Assembly: GCF_017104565.1 (NCBI RefSeq)
Contig: NZ_JAAGPD010000022.1
Location: 93,301 to 157,300, forward strand
DNA length: 64,000 nt
Direction of reading: 5' to 3'
Origin: Paraburkholderia sp. Tr-20389
Lineage (GTDB): Bacteria; Pseudomonadota; Gammaproteobacteria; Burkholderiales; Burkholderiaceae
The notes under the pieces were generated by a model. It ran no database searches. It saw only the letters and a list, made by a program, of their open reading frames with translations, and had not been told where the DNA came from. Made by a program: the position numbers and the translations under genes. Below are positions 28,468-36,858 of this stretch, piece after piece (the stretch's first letter is position 1; the number at the start of each line of letters is the position of its first letter).

Positions 28468-28508
28468 ACTGTCACATGCACAGTGCTGAACAGTTTCAAA
28501 AGAACTGT
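28468..28508. promoter_or_regulatory. paired inverted repeats, candidate MocR operator
   Basis: ACTGT-N7-ACAGT (28468-28484) is followed by ACAGTT-N7-AACTGT (28490-28508). The two sites share the same half-site and are in opposite polarity 22 bp apart, roughly two helical turns. They sit in the DUF2917-MocR divergent region, fitting a dimeric GntR-fold regulator. Confidence 0.55.
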
Positions 28509-28594
28509 ACAGCCAGAAAACCTGACAGTTGCCGGTGCTTCGACCGTGACAGACCGTGACGACGGCCTGCGGAGCGCCCCGAAGGAGACACCGA

Positions 28595-30007
28595 ATGAAG
28601 CTGGACATCGACCTGAACCGCGAAACCGGCGTGCCGCTGACCGAGCAGATCGTGAGCGGGGTGCAGGAATGGATCCGCTCGCGCACCGCGCATCCCGGTG
28701 CGAAGTTGCCGTCGATCCGCCAGTTCGCCGCCGATAACGACATCAGCCGTTTCCCCGTGATCGAGGCATACGACCGGCTGGTGTCGCTCGGTTATCTGGA
28801 TTCGCGGCCGGGCTCCGGGTTCTACGTGGCGGAGCGGCAGCGCGCGTCGATGAGCGGACAGGGCGCGTCCGACCCGCGTCGCGCCGAGGGCGAATCGGTG
28901 CACATCCTGCAGCAGTTCAATCATCCCGGCGAATCGCTCAAGCTCGGCAGCGGCTTCATCCCCGAAGCCTGGCGCGACATGGACAGTCTCGCGCAGGCGA
29001 TCCGCCACGTGTCGCGCACCGACGGCGCGAGCATGATCGATTACGCGACGCCGCTCGGCAACGCGACGCTGCGCGAACATCTGCAGGCGCGCGTCTCACA
29101 GCTCGGCATCGAAGCGGAGGCCTCGCAGATCCTCATCACGATCGGCGCGAGCCAGGCGATGGACCTGCTGATGCGCTACATGCTCAAGCCCGGCGACACG
29201 ATCTTCGTCGAGGATCCCGGCTACTACAACTTCAACGGCCTGCTGAAACTGCATGGCGTGAATCTCATCGGCATTCCGCGCACGCGCACCGGCCCCGATC
29301 TCGAAGCGATGCAAAAGCAGTTGCAGCAGCATCGGCCGAAGGTGTTCTTCATCAACTCCGTGTTTCACAACCCGACGGGCACGACGATCGCGCCGCCCGT
29401 CTCGTTCCGTCTGCTGCAACTGGCGCGTGAACACAACTTCAAGATCATCGAAGACGACATCTACGCGGACTTCCAGAGCGATCCCACCGACCGCCTCGCG
29501 ACGCTCGACCAGCTCGAACACGTGATCTATATCGGCGGGCTGTCGAAGACCCTGTCGTCGTCGCTGCGCATCGGCTACGTGATTGCGGACCACGCGACCA
29601 TCAAGGATCTCGCCGACATCAAGATGTTGACGAGCATCGGCGGATCGCGCTTTGCGGAAGCCGTGACCGTCGCACTGCTCGAACGCGGGATGTACCGCAA
29701 GCATCTGGACCGGCTGCGGCGGCGCATGCGCGACGCGCTCGGCGCGACCGTGCAGACGCTCGAAATGAGCGGCTGGCAGGTGTTCGAAAATCCGCTCGGC
29801 GGCAAATTCGTGTGGGCGCGCGTGCCGCATATCGACAATGCCGAACGGCTCGTCGAATGCGGTGCGCCGCTCGGCGTGACGGTAGCGCCCGGCAGCTACT
29901 TCCGGCCGAACGGCGAGCCGAGCCCGTGGATCCGCATCAACGCCGCGTTCGCGAACGAGCCGCGTGCGCGGATGTTTTTCGAAGCGGCGGCGGGATTGAA
30001 CGCGTGA
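28595..30007 (+). CDS. MocR-type regulator (GntR winged helix fused to aminotransferase-like domain)
   Basis: 470 residues. An N-terminal GntR winged helix (about 10-75, LPSIRQFAADNDISRFPVIEAYDRL, cited by LPSIRQFAADNDISR) is fused to a fold-type I aminotransferase domain that binds PLP. The PLP Lys is in IYIGGLSKTLSSSLRIGYV (cited by GGLSKTLSSSLRIGY). EDPGYYNFNGLL and NPTGTTI are also conserved. These proteins regulate genes for B6, GABA, taurine or amino-acid use. GAAGGAG 8-14 nt upstream supports the ATG at 28595. The divergent DUF2917 gene is the likely target. Confidence 0.93.
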   Translation: MKLDIDLNRETGVPLTEQIVSGVQEWIRSRTAHPGAKLPSIRQFAADNDISRFPVIEAYDRLVSLGYLDSRPGSGFYVAERQRASMSGQGASDPRRAEGESVHILQQFNHPGESLKLGSGFIPEAWRDMDSLAQAIRHVSRTDGASMIDYATPLGNATLREHLQARVSQLGIEAEASQILITIGASQAMDLLMRYMLKPGDTIFVEDPGYYNFNGLLKLHGVNLIGIPRTRTGPDLEAMQKQLQQHRPKVFFINSVFHNPTGTTIAPPVSFRLLQLAREHNFKIIEDDIYADFQSDPTDRLATLDQLEHVIYIGGLSKTLSSSLRIGYVIADHATIKDLADIKMLTSIGGSRFAEAVTVALLERGMYRKHLDRLRRRMRDALGATVQTLEMSGWQVFENPLGGKFVWARVPHIDNAERLVECGAPLGVTVAPGSYFRPNGEPSPWIRINAAFANEPRARMFFEAAAGLNA

Positions 30008-30014
30008 CACGGGC

Positions 30015-30332
30015 TCACTCGCCCATCATGAGCTTCTCATCGTCCTGACGCGCGGCGAATACGCCGAGAAAGGCGATGGTCCCAGCGTCTTCGTCGACCG
30101 CATACGGCAGTACCGTGTTGGCTCCTTAGTGGGTGAGCCGCAAGCCTGGCGCGAGATCGTCGCGCGGCTTTCCCCGGTAAGGGAAGCAGCTCATCGTTTC
30201 GCAGAACTCGAGCACATTTCGTTGATACCGGTCGAGGTGATGCTCAGAAGCGCCCGTCAATTCCATGAAGCTCAAAACACGGTCCAGCGAAACCATGAAT
30301 TCCGGCGAGAAGACAACTGCGTATTGCCTCAT
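30015..30332 (-). pseudogene. ParE/RelE-type toxin gene with an in-frame nonsense codon
   Basis: The frame starts at 30332 (MRQYAVVFSPEFMVSLDRVL) and reads ParE-like through YQRNVLEFCETMSCFPYRGKPRDDLAPGLRLTH (cited by FPYRGKPRDDLAPGLRLTH), then hits TAA at 30126-30128. In the same frame reading continues without further stops as GANTVLPYAVDEDAGTIAFLGVFAARQDDE to a TGA at 30015-30017. That is the expected C-terminal half of the family (usual form ...THY..R.V..Y.VD...I.I.GVF.GGQD). A Tyr codon has apparently become TAA, so the ~105-residue toxin is cut to 68. It overlaps the intact antitoxin by 4 bp. Confidence 0.8.
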
Positions 30333-30607
30333 GCGGGATGCTTCTTTCGGGCCTTGCGGCGCTCCGCGAGCTGTTTCGATACATCGTCAGCCGACATGGC
30401 GCGCGACGGATCGGCCTTGAGTCGCAGATGCGCGGGCACGACTTCCTTGCGCAGCCATTCTTCGACGGCCTGATCGCGGGCTTTGAGAAGGCGCAAGCCG
30501 TCGCGAATCACTTCGCTATCGTTGTTGTAGTCGCCTCCCTGGCTCCGCTCACGAACGAACTCGAGCAGCTCAGGCGTCAACGTGATGGTCAAACGTGTGC
30601 TTGCCAT
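30329..30607 (-). CDS. ParD-type antitoxin
   Basis: 92 residues. N-terminal ribbon-helix-helix (RLTITLTPELLEFVRERS) that would bind the operon promoter, then GGDYNNDSEVIRDGLRLLKARD, a ParD hallmark, and a basic C-terminus that would wrap the toxin. The start MASTRLTI is preferred to a Met 28 residues earlier. It is intact although the partner toxin is interrupted. AACACTATCATAC just upstream may be the promoter/operator. Confidence 0.85.
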   Translation of the reverse strand: MASTRLTITLTPELLEFVRERSQGGDYNNDSEVIRDGLRLLKARDQAVEEWLRKEVVPAHLRLKADPSRAMSADDVSKQLAERRKARKKHPA

Positions 30608-30748
30608 GATCGCTCCGCAATCGAAAGTGTATGACACTATCATACGCCCGCACACCGAGGCGCGGCGCTTGCAATCGCTGAGGCGGAGCACGAACCCCGC
30701 GCTTTTTCCCTAGAATGTGGGCTCTCCCCGCCCAGCCGCCCTGCCTTC

Positions 30749-32218
30749 ATGTCCGAATCGACCGAATCCGCCTCTGCCGCCGCCGGCGACCGCCCCGAAA
30801 AGACCACGCCCACGGCCCGCTCGCTGACGGTGATGCTGTGGATCGTCGCGACCGGCTTCTTCATGCAGACGCTCGATTCGACCATCGTCAACACCGCCCT
30901 GCCCGCGATGGCGCGCAGCCTCGGCGAACTGCCGTTGCGCATGCAATCGGTCGTGATCGCGTATTCGCTGACGATGGCCGTGATGATTCCCGTCTCCGGC
31001 TGGCTCGCGGACAAGCTCGGCACGCGGCGCGTGTTCATGGCCGCGATCCTCGTCTTCACGATCGGCTCGCTGCTCTGCGCGAACGCGCAGACGCTCACGC
31101 AACTCGTGATCTATCGCGTGTTGCAGGGCGTGGGCGGCGCGATGCTGCTGCCCGTCGGCCGGCTTGCCGTGCTGCGCGTATTTCCGGCGGAACGCTACCT
31201 GCCCGCGCTGTCGTTCGTCGCGATTCCGGGGCTGATCGGACCGCTGATCGGCCCGACGCTCGGCGGCTGGCTCGTCAAGATCGCGTCGTGGCACTGGATC
31301 TTCCTGATCAACGTGCCCGTCGGCATCGTGGGCATCATCGCGACGTTCATCTTCATGCCCGACAGCCGTAACCCGGACACCGCGAAGTTCGATATCAAAG
31401 GCTACGTGCTGCTGATCGTCGGCATGGTGTCGATCTCGATGGCGCTCGACGGCCGCACCGAATTCACGATCCAGCACGCGACCGTGCTGATGCTGCTGAT
31501 CCTTTCGCTAGGCTGTTTCGTCGCCTACGGCTTGCACGCGGTGCGGGCCGCCAACCCGATCTTTTCGCTCGACCTGTTCAAGATCCACACGTTCAGCGTC
31601 GGCCTGCTCGGCAATCTGTTCGCGCGCATCGGCAGCGGCGCGATGCCGTATCTCATTCCGCTCCTGTTGCAGGTGAGCCTCGGCTACAGCGCATTCGAGG
31701 CCGGCCTGATGATGCTGCCCGTCGCGGCCGCCGGCATGTCGTCGAAGCGTCTCGTCACGCGGCTCATCATGAAGTACGGCTACCGGCGCGTGCTCGTGTC
31801 GAACACGGTGCTCGTCGGTCTCGCGATGGCGAGCTTCTCGCTGACGAGCGAGCATCAGCCCCTGTGGCTGCGTCTCGTGCAACTCGCGTTCTTCGGCGGC
31901 GTCAACTCGATGCAGTTCACCGCGATGAACACGCTGACACTGAAAGATCTCGGCACGGGCGGCGCGAGCAGCGGCAACAGCCTGTTCTCGCTCGTGCAGA
32001 TGCTCGCGATGAGCCTCGGCGTCACGGTCGCGGGCGCGTTGCTCACCACATTCACCGGCCTCATGCCGCGCGTCACCGCGGCCAACTCGCTGCCCGCCTT
32101 TCACGCGACCTTCCTGTGCGTCGGCCTGATCACCGCGGCGACGTCATGGATCTTCGCGCAACTGTCGGCGGATATCCGGCAGCCCGCGAGACGCGCCGAT
32201 CCGCAGGAGCGCACGTGA
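30749..32218 (+). CDS. MFS drug exporter, DHA2 (EmrB/QacA) family
   Basis: 489-residue inner-membrane proton antiporter with about 14 helices. Motif D1-like QTLDSTIVNTALPAMARSL in the first helix region, motif A GWLADKLGTRRVF, and motif C-like GLIGPLIGPTLGGWLV are present. The overall sequence resembles E. coli MdtD. Its substrates cannot be predicted. No TolC or membrane-fusion partner is adjacent, so it likely acts alone. Confidence 0.92.
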   Translation: MSESTESASAAAGDRPEKTTPTARSLTVMLWIVATGFFMQTLDSTIVNTALPAMARSLGELPLRMQSVVIAYSLTMAVMIPVSGWLADKLGTRRVFMAAILVFTIGSLLCANAQTLTQLVIYRVLQGVGGAMLLPVGRLAVLRVFPAERYLPALSFVAIPGLIGPLIGPTLGGWLVKIASWHWIFLINVPVGIVGIIATFIFMPDSRNPDTAKFDIKGYVLLIVGMVSISMALDGRTEFTIQHATVLMLLILSLGCFVAYGLHAVRAANPIFSLDLFKIHTFSVGLLGNLFARIGSGAMPYLIPLLLQVSLGYSAFEAGLMMLPVAAAGMSSKRLVTRLIMKYGYRRVLVSNTVLVGLAMASFSLTSEHQPLWLRLVQLAFFGGVNSMQFTAMNTLTLKDLGTGGASSGNSLFSLVQMLAMSLGVTVAGALLTTFTGLMPRVTAANSLPAFHATFLCVGLITAATSWIFAQLSADIRQPARRADPQERT

Positions 32219-32487
32219 GCGCGCGCACGCCGGGCACGACGACCGAACGCTAATGGGGCGCGCGGCGCACCATCGATGTGCGCTTCGCCGCTCGCGCGCA
32301 TGACAGCGTCAGCGTTCGCGGCGCACAATTGAAGGCCGGCGCGGCAAACACGGCGCAGTGCAGCCGTCGCAACGATGAACCCTGAAGCGTTTCGTCGTGC
32401 GCATGTTTCTTGCTGCCCTATCCTGTAAACTTGAAACTTTCGCGCCCACGCGCGGCCTGCTTCGCTACTCAACCGATAACCGACACG

Positions 32488-33762
32488 ATGAGCATGATCG
32501 AACTCGATCCTCCCGGCTTCCAGCCTCCACGCCCGATAGCGGGCGATGAAGGCTCGCGCCGCACCGTCCGGTATGGCGGCTACACGGTTTTCAGCGTGTT
32601 TCAGCCGGTTTTCTCGGTTTCGCACCGTCGCGCGATCGGCTATCACGCGTCGCTGCGCGCACACGACGAGAACGGCAAGCAGGTGCCGTCGGGCGAAGTC
32701 TTCACGCAAGCCGCGCGGCGCGGCGATCTGCTTGAACTCGGGCGGCTCGCCGAATCGCTGCATCTGGGCAACTTCAATGCGTTCGACAGCCATGACGAAT
32801 GGCTCTTTCTGAGCCTGCATCCCGCCGCGCTGATGGACACGAGCTACGGCGACGCGCTGCTCGCCGGCCTCAAGGCACTTGGCCTGCCCGCGCAACGCGT
32901 GGTGCTCGAAGTGTCCGAGCAGGCGGGCGGAGAAACGACGCGCTTCGCCGAAATCATCGATTCGCTGCGCAAGTCCGGCTTCCTGATCGCGCTCGACGGC
33001 TTCGGCGCGAAGCATTCGAACATCGACCGCGTGTGGAATCTGCGGCCCGACATCGTCACGCTCGATCGCTGCATCCTCGCGCAAGCCAGCGAGCATTCGC
33101 ATATCGAGCGCGTGCTGCCCGGCATCGTGTCGATGCTGCATGAATCAGGGCAACTGGTGCTGATGGGCGGTCTGTCGACCGAACGCGATGCGTTGATCGC
33201 GCTCGAATGCAACGTCGATTTCGTGCAGGGTTCGTTCTTCGCCGCGCCGAGTGTGGAGCCCGTCGCGCGCCAGGCGACGGTCAACCTGATGGACGAACTG
33301 TCGGCCGCGCTCCGGCAACGGGTGGCCGCACGCGAACGCGCGCAGTCCGAGCGGCTCGCGCCGTTCGTTACGGCGCTCGAATCGGCGAGCGCGCATCTCG
33401 TCGAAGGCGAAACGATGGCGGACGCAACCGCGCCGCTGCTCGCGCTGCGCGAAACCGCGCGCTGCTTCCTGCTCGACGGTTCGGGCCGCCAGATCGGCGA
33501 CAACGTGCTGCCGTCGGGCCGAGCGTCGCAGCGCGCCAAGCGCTTCCGTCCGCTGCTGCATTCGGAAGGCGCCAGCTGGGAGCGTCGCCCGTATTTCATC
33601 GAGGCCGTGCGCGCACCCGGCCAGGTGCACCTGACGCCGCCCTATCTGTCGATCAACGAAGCACACCTGTGCGTGACGGCGTCGATCGCGGCGGAAACGG
33701 CGCGCGGCATGCAGGTGCTATGCGTCGATATCAACTGGGAAGTCGCCGCGCATCGTAACTGA
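32488..33762 (+). CDS. degenerate EAL-domain protein with C-terminal sensor-like domain
   Basis: 424 residues. The EAL domain (about 35-260) has lost catalytic positions: the EALLR motif reads HASLR (53-57), the metal-binding Asn site reads FLSLHP (107-112), DDFG reads DGFG (170-173), the Lys site is Thr191, and the AEGVE motif reads MGGLS (226-230). Glu141 and Glu144 remain. It is therefore unlikely to cleave c-di-GMP and may bind it or a partner. Residues 320-420 resemble the Cache/PAS-like domain that follows EAL in YkuI (RRPYFIEA, LTPPYLSINEAHLCVT). Its end overlaps the convergent sigma-factor gene by 45 bp. Confidence 0.85.
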   Translation: MSMIELDPPGFQPPRPIAGDEGSRRTVRYGGYTVFSVFQPVFSVSHRRAIGYHASLRAHDENGKQVPSGEVFTQAARRGDLLELGRLAESLHLGNFNAFDSHDEWLFLSLHPAALMDTSYGDALLAGLKALGLPAQRVVLEVSEQAGGETTRFAEIIDSLRKSGFLIALDGFGAKHSNIDRVWNLRPDIVTLDRCILAQASEHSHIERVLPGIVSMLHESGQLVLMGGLSTERDALIALECNVDFVQGSFFAAPSVEPVARQATVNLMDELSAALRQRVAARERAQSERLAPFVTALESASAHLVEGETMADATAPLLALRETARCFLLDGSGRQIGDNVLPSGRASQRAKRFRPLLHSEGASWERRPYFIEAVRAPGQVHLTPPYLSINEAHLCVTASIAAETARGMQVLCVDINWEVAAHRN

Positions 33763-34677
33763 CGCGGCCTGGCTGCTGACGGGCTGCAGCAGCCGCATGA
33801 TCGCCGCGCGTCCGAACACCTGCGTTGCAGGCGCAAGCCGCAGCGCGCCCGTCACGATGCGCAGCGCGACGATCCGCTCGTCCTCGCCGATCGTAATGTC
33901 GAGCAGCGCGTCGATCTCGCCATTGCGCATCCACGCGACGGCGCTCATGCCGTTCATCGACACCGTCTCCATCTGATCGCCCCGGCCGCGCATCGACAGC
34001 GTGGTCGCTACCTGGTCCGCCGTCGCGACGGCGTCGACGGTTTCGGGCGCATCGCTGATTACGCTCGGCACGTCGCAGAAGAGCCGCACGAGGCCCACGC
34101 GATCCTGCGCCTCCATCGCCGCCCGCAACCGCTCGACGATGCGCGCATGCGCCGCGGGATCGGCCCGCTTCGCCGGCACGCCTTCGCGCTGTAAGCGCTC
34201 TTTCGCGCGATGCACCATCTGCCGGCAGTTCGCGGGCGTCTTCGCGAGAATCTTCGCGATTTCCGCGTAATCGCACTCGAATGCCTCGTGCAGCACGAAG
34301 GCCGCGCGTTCTTCGGGCTTCAGGCGTTCGAGCAGCAGCATCACGCCATACGACATCTGCACCGCCTGCAGCGCCAGATCTTCGGCGGAAGGCGCGAGGC
34401 CTTCGAGCCACGGATCCGGCATCCAGCCGCCCGAGCGCGTCGTGCGCTCGATCCGCAGATGACGCAGCCGGTCGATCGCGAGACGCGTCGTGATCGTCGT
34501 GAGCCAGGCGGGCGACGAGCGCAGTTCGCTCGCGTCGGCGGCATGCCATTTGAGCCACGCATCCTGCACGACGTCTTCCGCTTCCGCGCGGCTGCCGAGC
34601 ATCCGGTACGCGAGCGCGAACAGCTTCGCGCGCACCGCCTCGAATTCCGCCGACTTCTCTCTGTCCATCTGTTCCAT
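33718..34677 (-). CDS. ECF sigma factor, SigJ-type with C-terminal SnoaL-like domain
   Basis: 319 residues. Region 2 (FALAYRMLGSRAEAEDVVQDAWLKW, cited by AYRMLGSRAEAEDVVQD) and region 4 (LKPEERAAFVLHEAFECDYAEIA, cited by EERAAFVLHEAF) give a complete ECF core within about 1-170. A SnoaL-like extension (about 185-300) replaces a separate anti-sigma factor in this class and controls activity. The start at 34677 (MEQMDREKS) gives region 2 at the usual distance. The last 45 bp overlap the convergent EAL gene. Promoter targets are unknown. Confidence 0.88.
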   Translation of the reverse strand: MEQMDREKSAEFEAVRAKLFALAYRMLGSRAEAEDVVQDAWLKWHAADASELRSSPAWLTTITTRLAIDRLRHLRIERTTRSGGWMPDPWLEGLAPSAEDLALQAVQMSYGVMLLLERLKPEERAAFVLHEAFECDYAEIAKILAKTPANCRQMVHRAKERLQREGVPAKRADPAAHARIVERLRAAMEAQDRVGLVRLFCDVPSVISDAPETVDAVATADQVATTLSMRGRGDQMETVSMNGMSAVAWMRNGEIDALLDITIGEDERIVALRIVTGALRLAPATQVFGRAAIMRLLQPVSSQAASVTMRGDFPVDIDA

Positions 34678-34836
34678 GCGTGCCGCTCCTGTGGCTGGGT
34701 CATCGGCTAGACGGGCAAACCGTCCGCGATGTGACACGTCGACGTGAAAATTCTTTTGTCACGCTACGCCCCGCTGTCGCGTCATGCGACTGAAACCCGC
34801 CTTGCGCGGGCCTTTCAGGCAATCAGCGAGGATCGC

Positions 34837-35490
34837 ATGCAGCGTCATTTCTCTTCACCCGCCAACTCTGGCTTCAATCTCGTGCCGACCGTCATCGAGC
34901 AATCGAGCCGCGGCGAGCGCGCCTACGACATCTACTCGCGCCTCTTACGCGAGCGGATCGTGTTTCTGGTCGGCCCCGTCAACGACCAGTCCGCGAGCCT
35001 GATCGTCGCGCAACTGCTGTTCCTCGAATCGGAGAACCCCGACAAGGATATTTCTTTTTACATCAACTCGCCGGGCGGCTCGGTCTATGACGGCCTCGCG
35101 ATCTTCGACACGATGCAGTTCATCAAACCCGACGTGTCGACGCTCTGCACGGGCTTCGCGGCCAGCATGGGGACGTTTCTGCTGGCCGCGGGCGCACCCG
35201 GCAAGCGCTATGCATTGCCGAACGCGCGCATCATGATTCATCAGCCGTCGGGCGGCGGCCAGGGCACGGCATCCGATGTCGAGATTCAGGCGAAGGAAGT
35301 GCTCTATCTGCGCGAGCGCCTGAATGAAGTGCTCGCGCAGCGCACGGGCCAGAGCATCGCGCAGATCGAGAAGGACACGGATCGTGACAACTTCATGTCG
35401 GCGGAGGCGGCGAAAACCTACGGTCTCGTCGACGATGTGCTGACGACGCGCGTGCCGCTTCCCGTCGACGCGCTGCACGGCACGACCTGA
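34837..35490 (+). CDS. clpP: ATP-dependent Clp protease proteolytic subunit (ClpP paralogue)
   Basis: Serine peptidase that forms 14-mers with ClpA or ClpX. 217 residues with catalytic Ser110 (GFAASMGTF), His135 (MIHQPSGG) and Asp184 (TDRDNFMS). NLVPTVIEQ and [12 protein letters not shown] are conserved. The ATG at 34837 matches the family start. It is not next to tig or clpX, so this is probably a second ClpP; Burkholderia-group genomes often have one in the tig-clpP-clpX cluster. The function of a second copy is unknown. Confidence 0.9.
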   Translation: MQRHFSSPANSGFNLVPTVIEQSSRGERAYDIYSRLLRERIVFLVGPVNDQSASLIVAQLLFLESENPDKDISFYINSPGGSVYDGLAIFDTMQFIKPDVSTLCTGFAASMGTFLLAAGAPGKRYALPNARIMIHQPSGGGQGTASDVEIQAKEVLYLRERLNEVLAQRTGQSIAQIEKDTDRDNFMSAEAAKTYGLVDDVLTTRVPLPVDALHGTT

Positions 35491-35511
35491 CACGCGTTTT
35501 CTGCGGATGTT

Positions 35512-36123
35512 TCAGCGCAGGCGCGCGGCAAGATACGACGACACGACCAGCTTGTATTCGTCGACCAGCGCCTTGCGCTCTTTGGGCTTCGCGGCCGCAT
35601 AGAGCGGATTCAGACTCTTCACCACCTGCAGCGCGACCTCGGCGACGCGAAACGCGTCGTCGTCCGCCAGCGCGGAGCTGTAGCGCTGGAACAGTTCGGC
35701 GAACCTGCCGCGCAAGCGGTTGCGCGCGGCGGCATCGCGCCTGAAATTCAGCGTCACCGACAACAACGGCAGATACGCGGGCCGCGACGCCATGAACTCC
35801 GTCATCAGCGCGAAAATGCGATCGACGAGTTCGTCGACGCTGCAATCCTGCGCCGCCTCGCCGAGCGCGCTCCATTGCGCTTCCATTTCGTCGCCATAGC
35901 GTGTGCGCAGCGCGAAAACAAGCGCATCCTTGTTCGGAAAGTATTGATAGACGGCCCCGATCGACGTACCCGCACGCTCGGCAATCGCGGTCATCGTCGC
36001 AGCATCGAAGCCGCGCTCTGCGATGACGTCGCCTGCGGCATCGAGCAGCGCGTCGACACGTTTTGCCGCGCGTTCCTGCTGTGGAATGCGCCGCACCTTT
36101 TGATTATCTGAGGCGAGACTCAT
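35512..36123 (-). CDS. TetR family transcriptional regulator
   Basis: 203 residues. N-terminal HTH (about 15-65) with LLDAAGDVIAERGFDAATMTAIAERAGTSIGAVYQYFPNKDAL, cited by AGTSIGAVYQYFPNK, typical of TetR. The C-terminal ligand domain is helical and unspecific. It is divergent from the YecD-like hydrolase across only 48 bp (36124-36171), so autoregulation and control of that gene are likely. Confidence 0.92.
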   Translation of the reverse strand: MSLASDNQKVRRIPQQERAAKRVDALLDAAGDVIAERGFDAATMTAIAERAGTSIGAVYQYFPNKDALVFALRTRYGDEMEAQWSALGEAAQDCSVDELVDRIFALMTEFMASRPAYLPLLSVTLNFRRDAAARNRLRGRFAELFQRYSSALADDDAFRVAEVALQVVKSLNPLYAAAKPKERKALVDEYKLVVSSYLAARLR

Positions 36124-36171
36124 GTTTATCGATTATCATGACATGAGGCCATCCTCACATACAGGTGACGC

Positions 36172-36771
36172 ATGACGCAAGCTCTTTCCATCGATCCGCG
36201 CAGCACGGCCCTCGTGCTGATCGATCTGCAACACAGCAATGTCGCGCGGCAACTGGCGCCGCATTCGGCAACGGACGTCGTCGCGCGTTCCGTGCGCGCC
36301 GCCGACGCGCTGCGCGCGGCGGGCGGCATGGTCGTGTTCGTGCGCGTCGATGTCGCGCAGTTGCTGTCGCTGCCCGCCGACGCGCCGCTGCGTCCACGCG
36401 ACGCGCCCGCGCCGCCGCCGCAAGCCTCCGACCTCGTGCCCGAATGCAACGTGCAGGCCGGCGATCTGATCGTGACCAAGCGTCAGTGGGGCGCGTTTTA
36501 CGGCACCGATCTGGAACAGCAATTGCGCCGCCGTGGCATTCGCACCATCGCGCTGACGGGCATCGCGACGAATTTCGGTGTCGAGTCGACGGCACGTGCG
36601 GCGTTCGATCAAGGCTACGAACTGGTCTTCATCGAAGACGCGATGTCGGGGCTGTCGGCTGACACGCACCGTTTTCCCGTCGAGCATATTTTCCCGCGCA
36701 TGGGTTTCGTGCGTTCGACGGAGGAATTCGTCAGCGCCGTCGCGGAGAACGGGTCGTTCGGCGGCGCCTGA
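36172..36771 (+). CDS. isochorismatase-family hydrolase, YecD-like
   Basis: 199 residues, cysteine-hydrolase fold. Asp18 (LVLIDLQ) and Lys103 (VTKRQWGAFYGTDLEQQLRRRGI, cited by TKRQWGAFYGTDL) occupy the catalytic positions. The nucleophile Cys of nicotinamidases is replaced by Gly136 in GIATNFGVESTAR. E. coli YecD, as I recall it, has the same Gly and the same WGAFYGTDL block, so this is a subfamily trait and not damage. The reaction is unknown. Start has AGGTGA upstream. Probably regulated by the divergent TetR. Confidence 0.88.
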   Translation: MTQALSIDPRSTALVLIDLQHSNVARQLAPHSATDVVARSVRAADALRAAGGMVVFVRVDVAQLLSLPADAPLRPRDAPAPPPQASDLVPECNVQAGDLIVTKRQWGAFYGTDLEQQLRRRGIRTIALTGIATNFGVESTARAAFDQGYELVFIEDAMSGLSADTHRFPVEHIFPRMGFVRSTEEFVSAVAENGSFGGA

Positions 36772-36858
36772 GCGCAGCGCGGGTCAATCATCGTGCAAAC
36801 GCTCGATCGACGCCGCGTTGTGTGAGACGATCGAGCCTGCACTTCACTGGAGAAGCAT

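Noticed and set aside
36172-36771. Loss of the catalytic Cys in the isochorismatase-like protein as a sign of decay
   Set aside because: E. coli YecD, as I recall it, has the same Gly and surrounding motif, so it is a subfamily feature.
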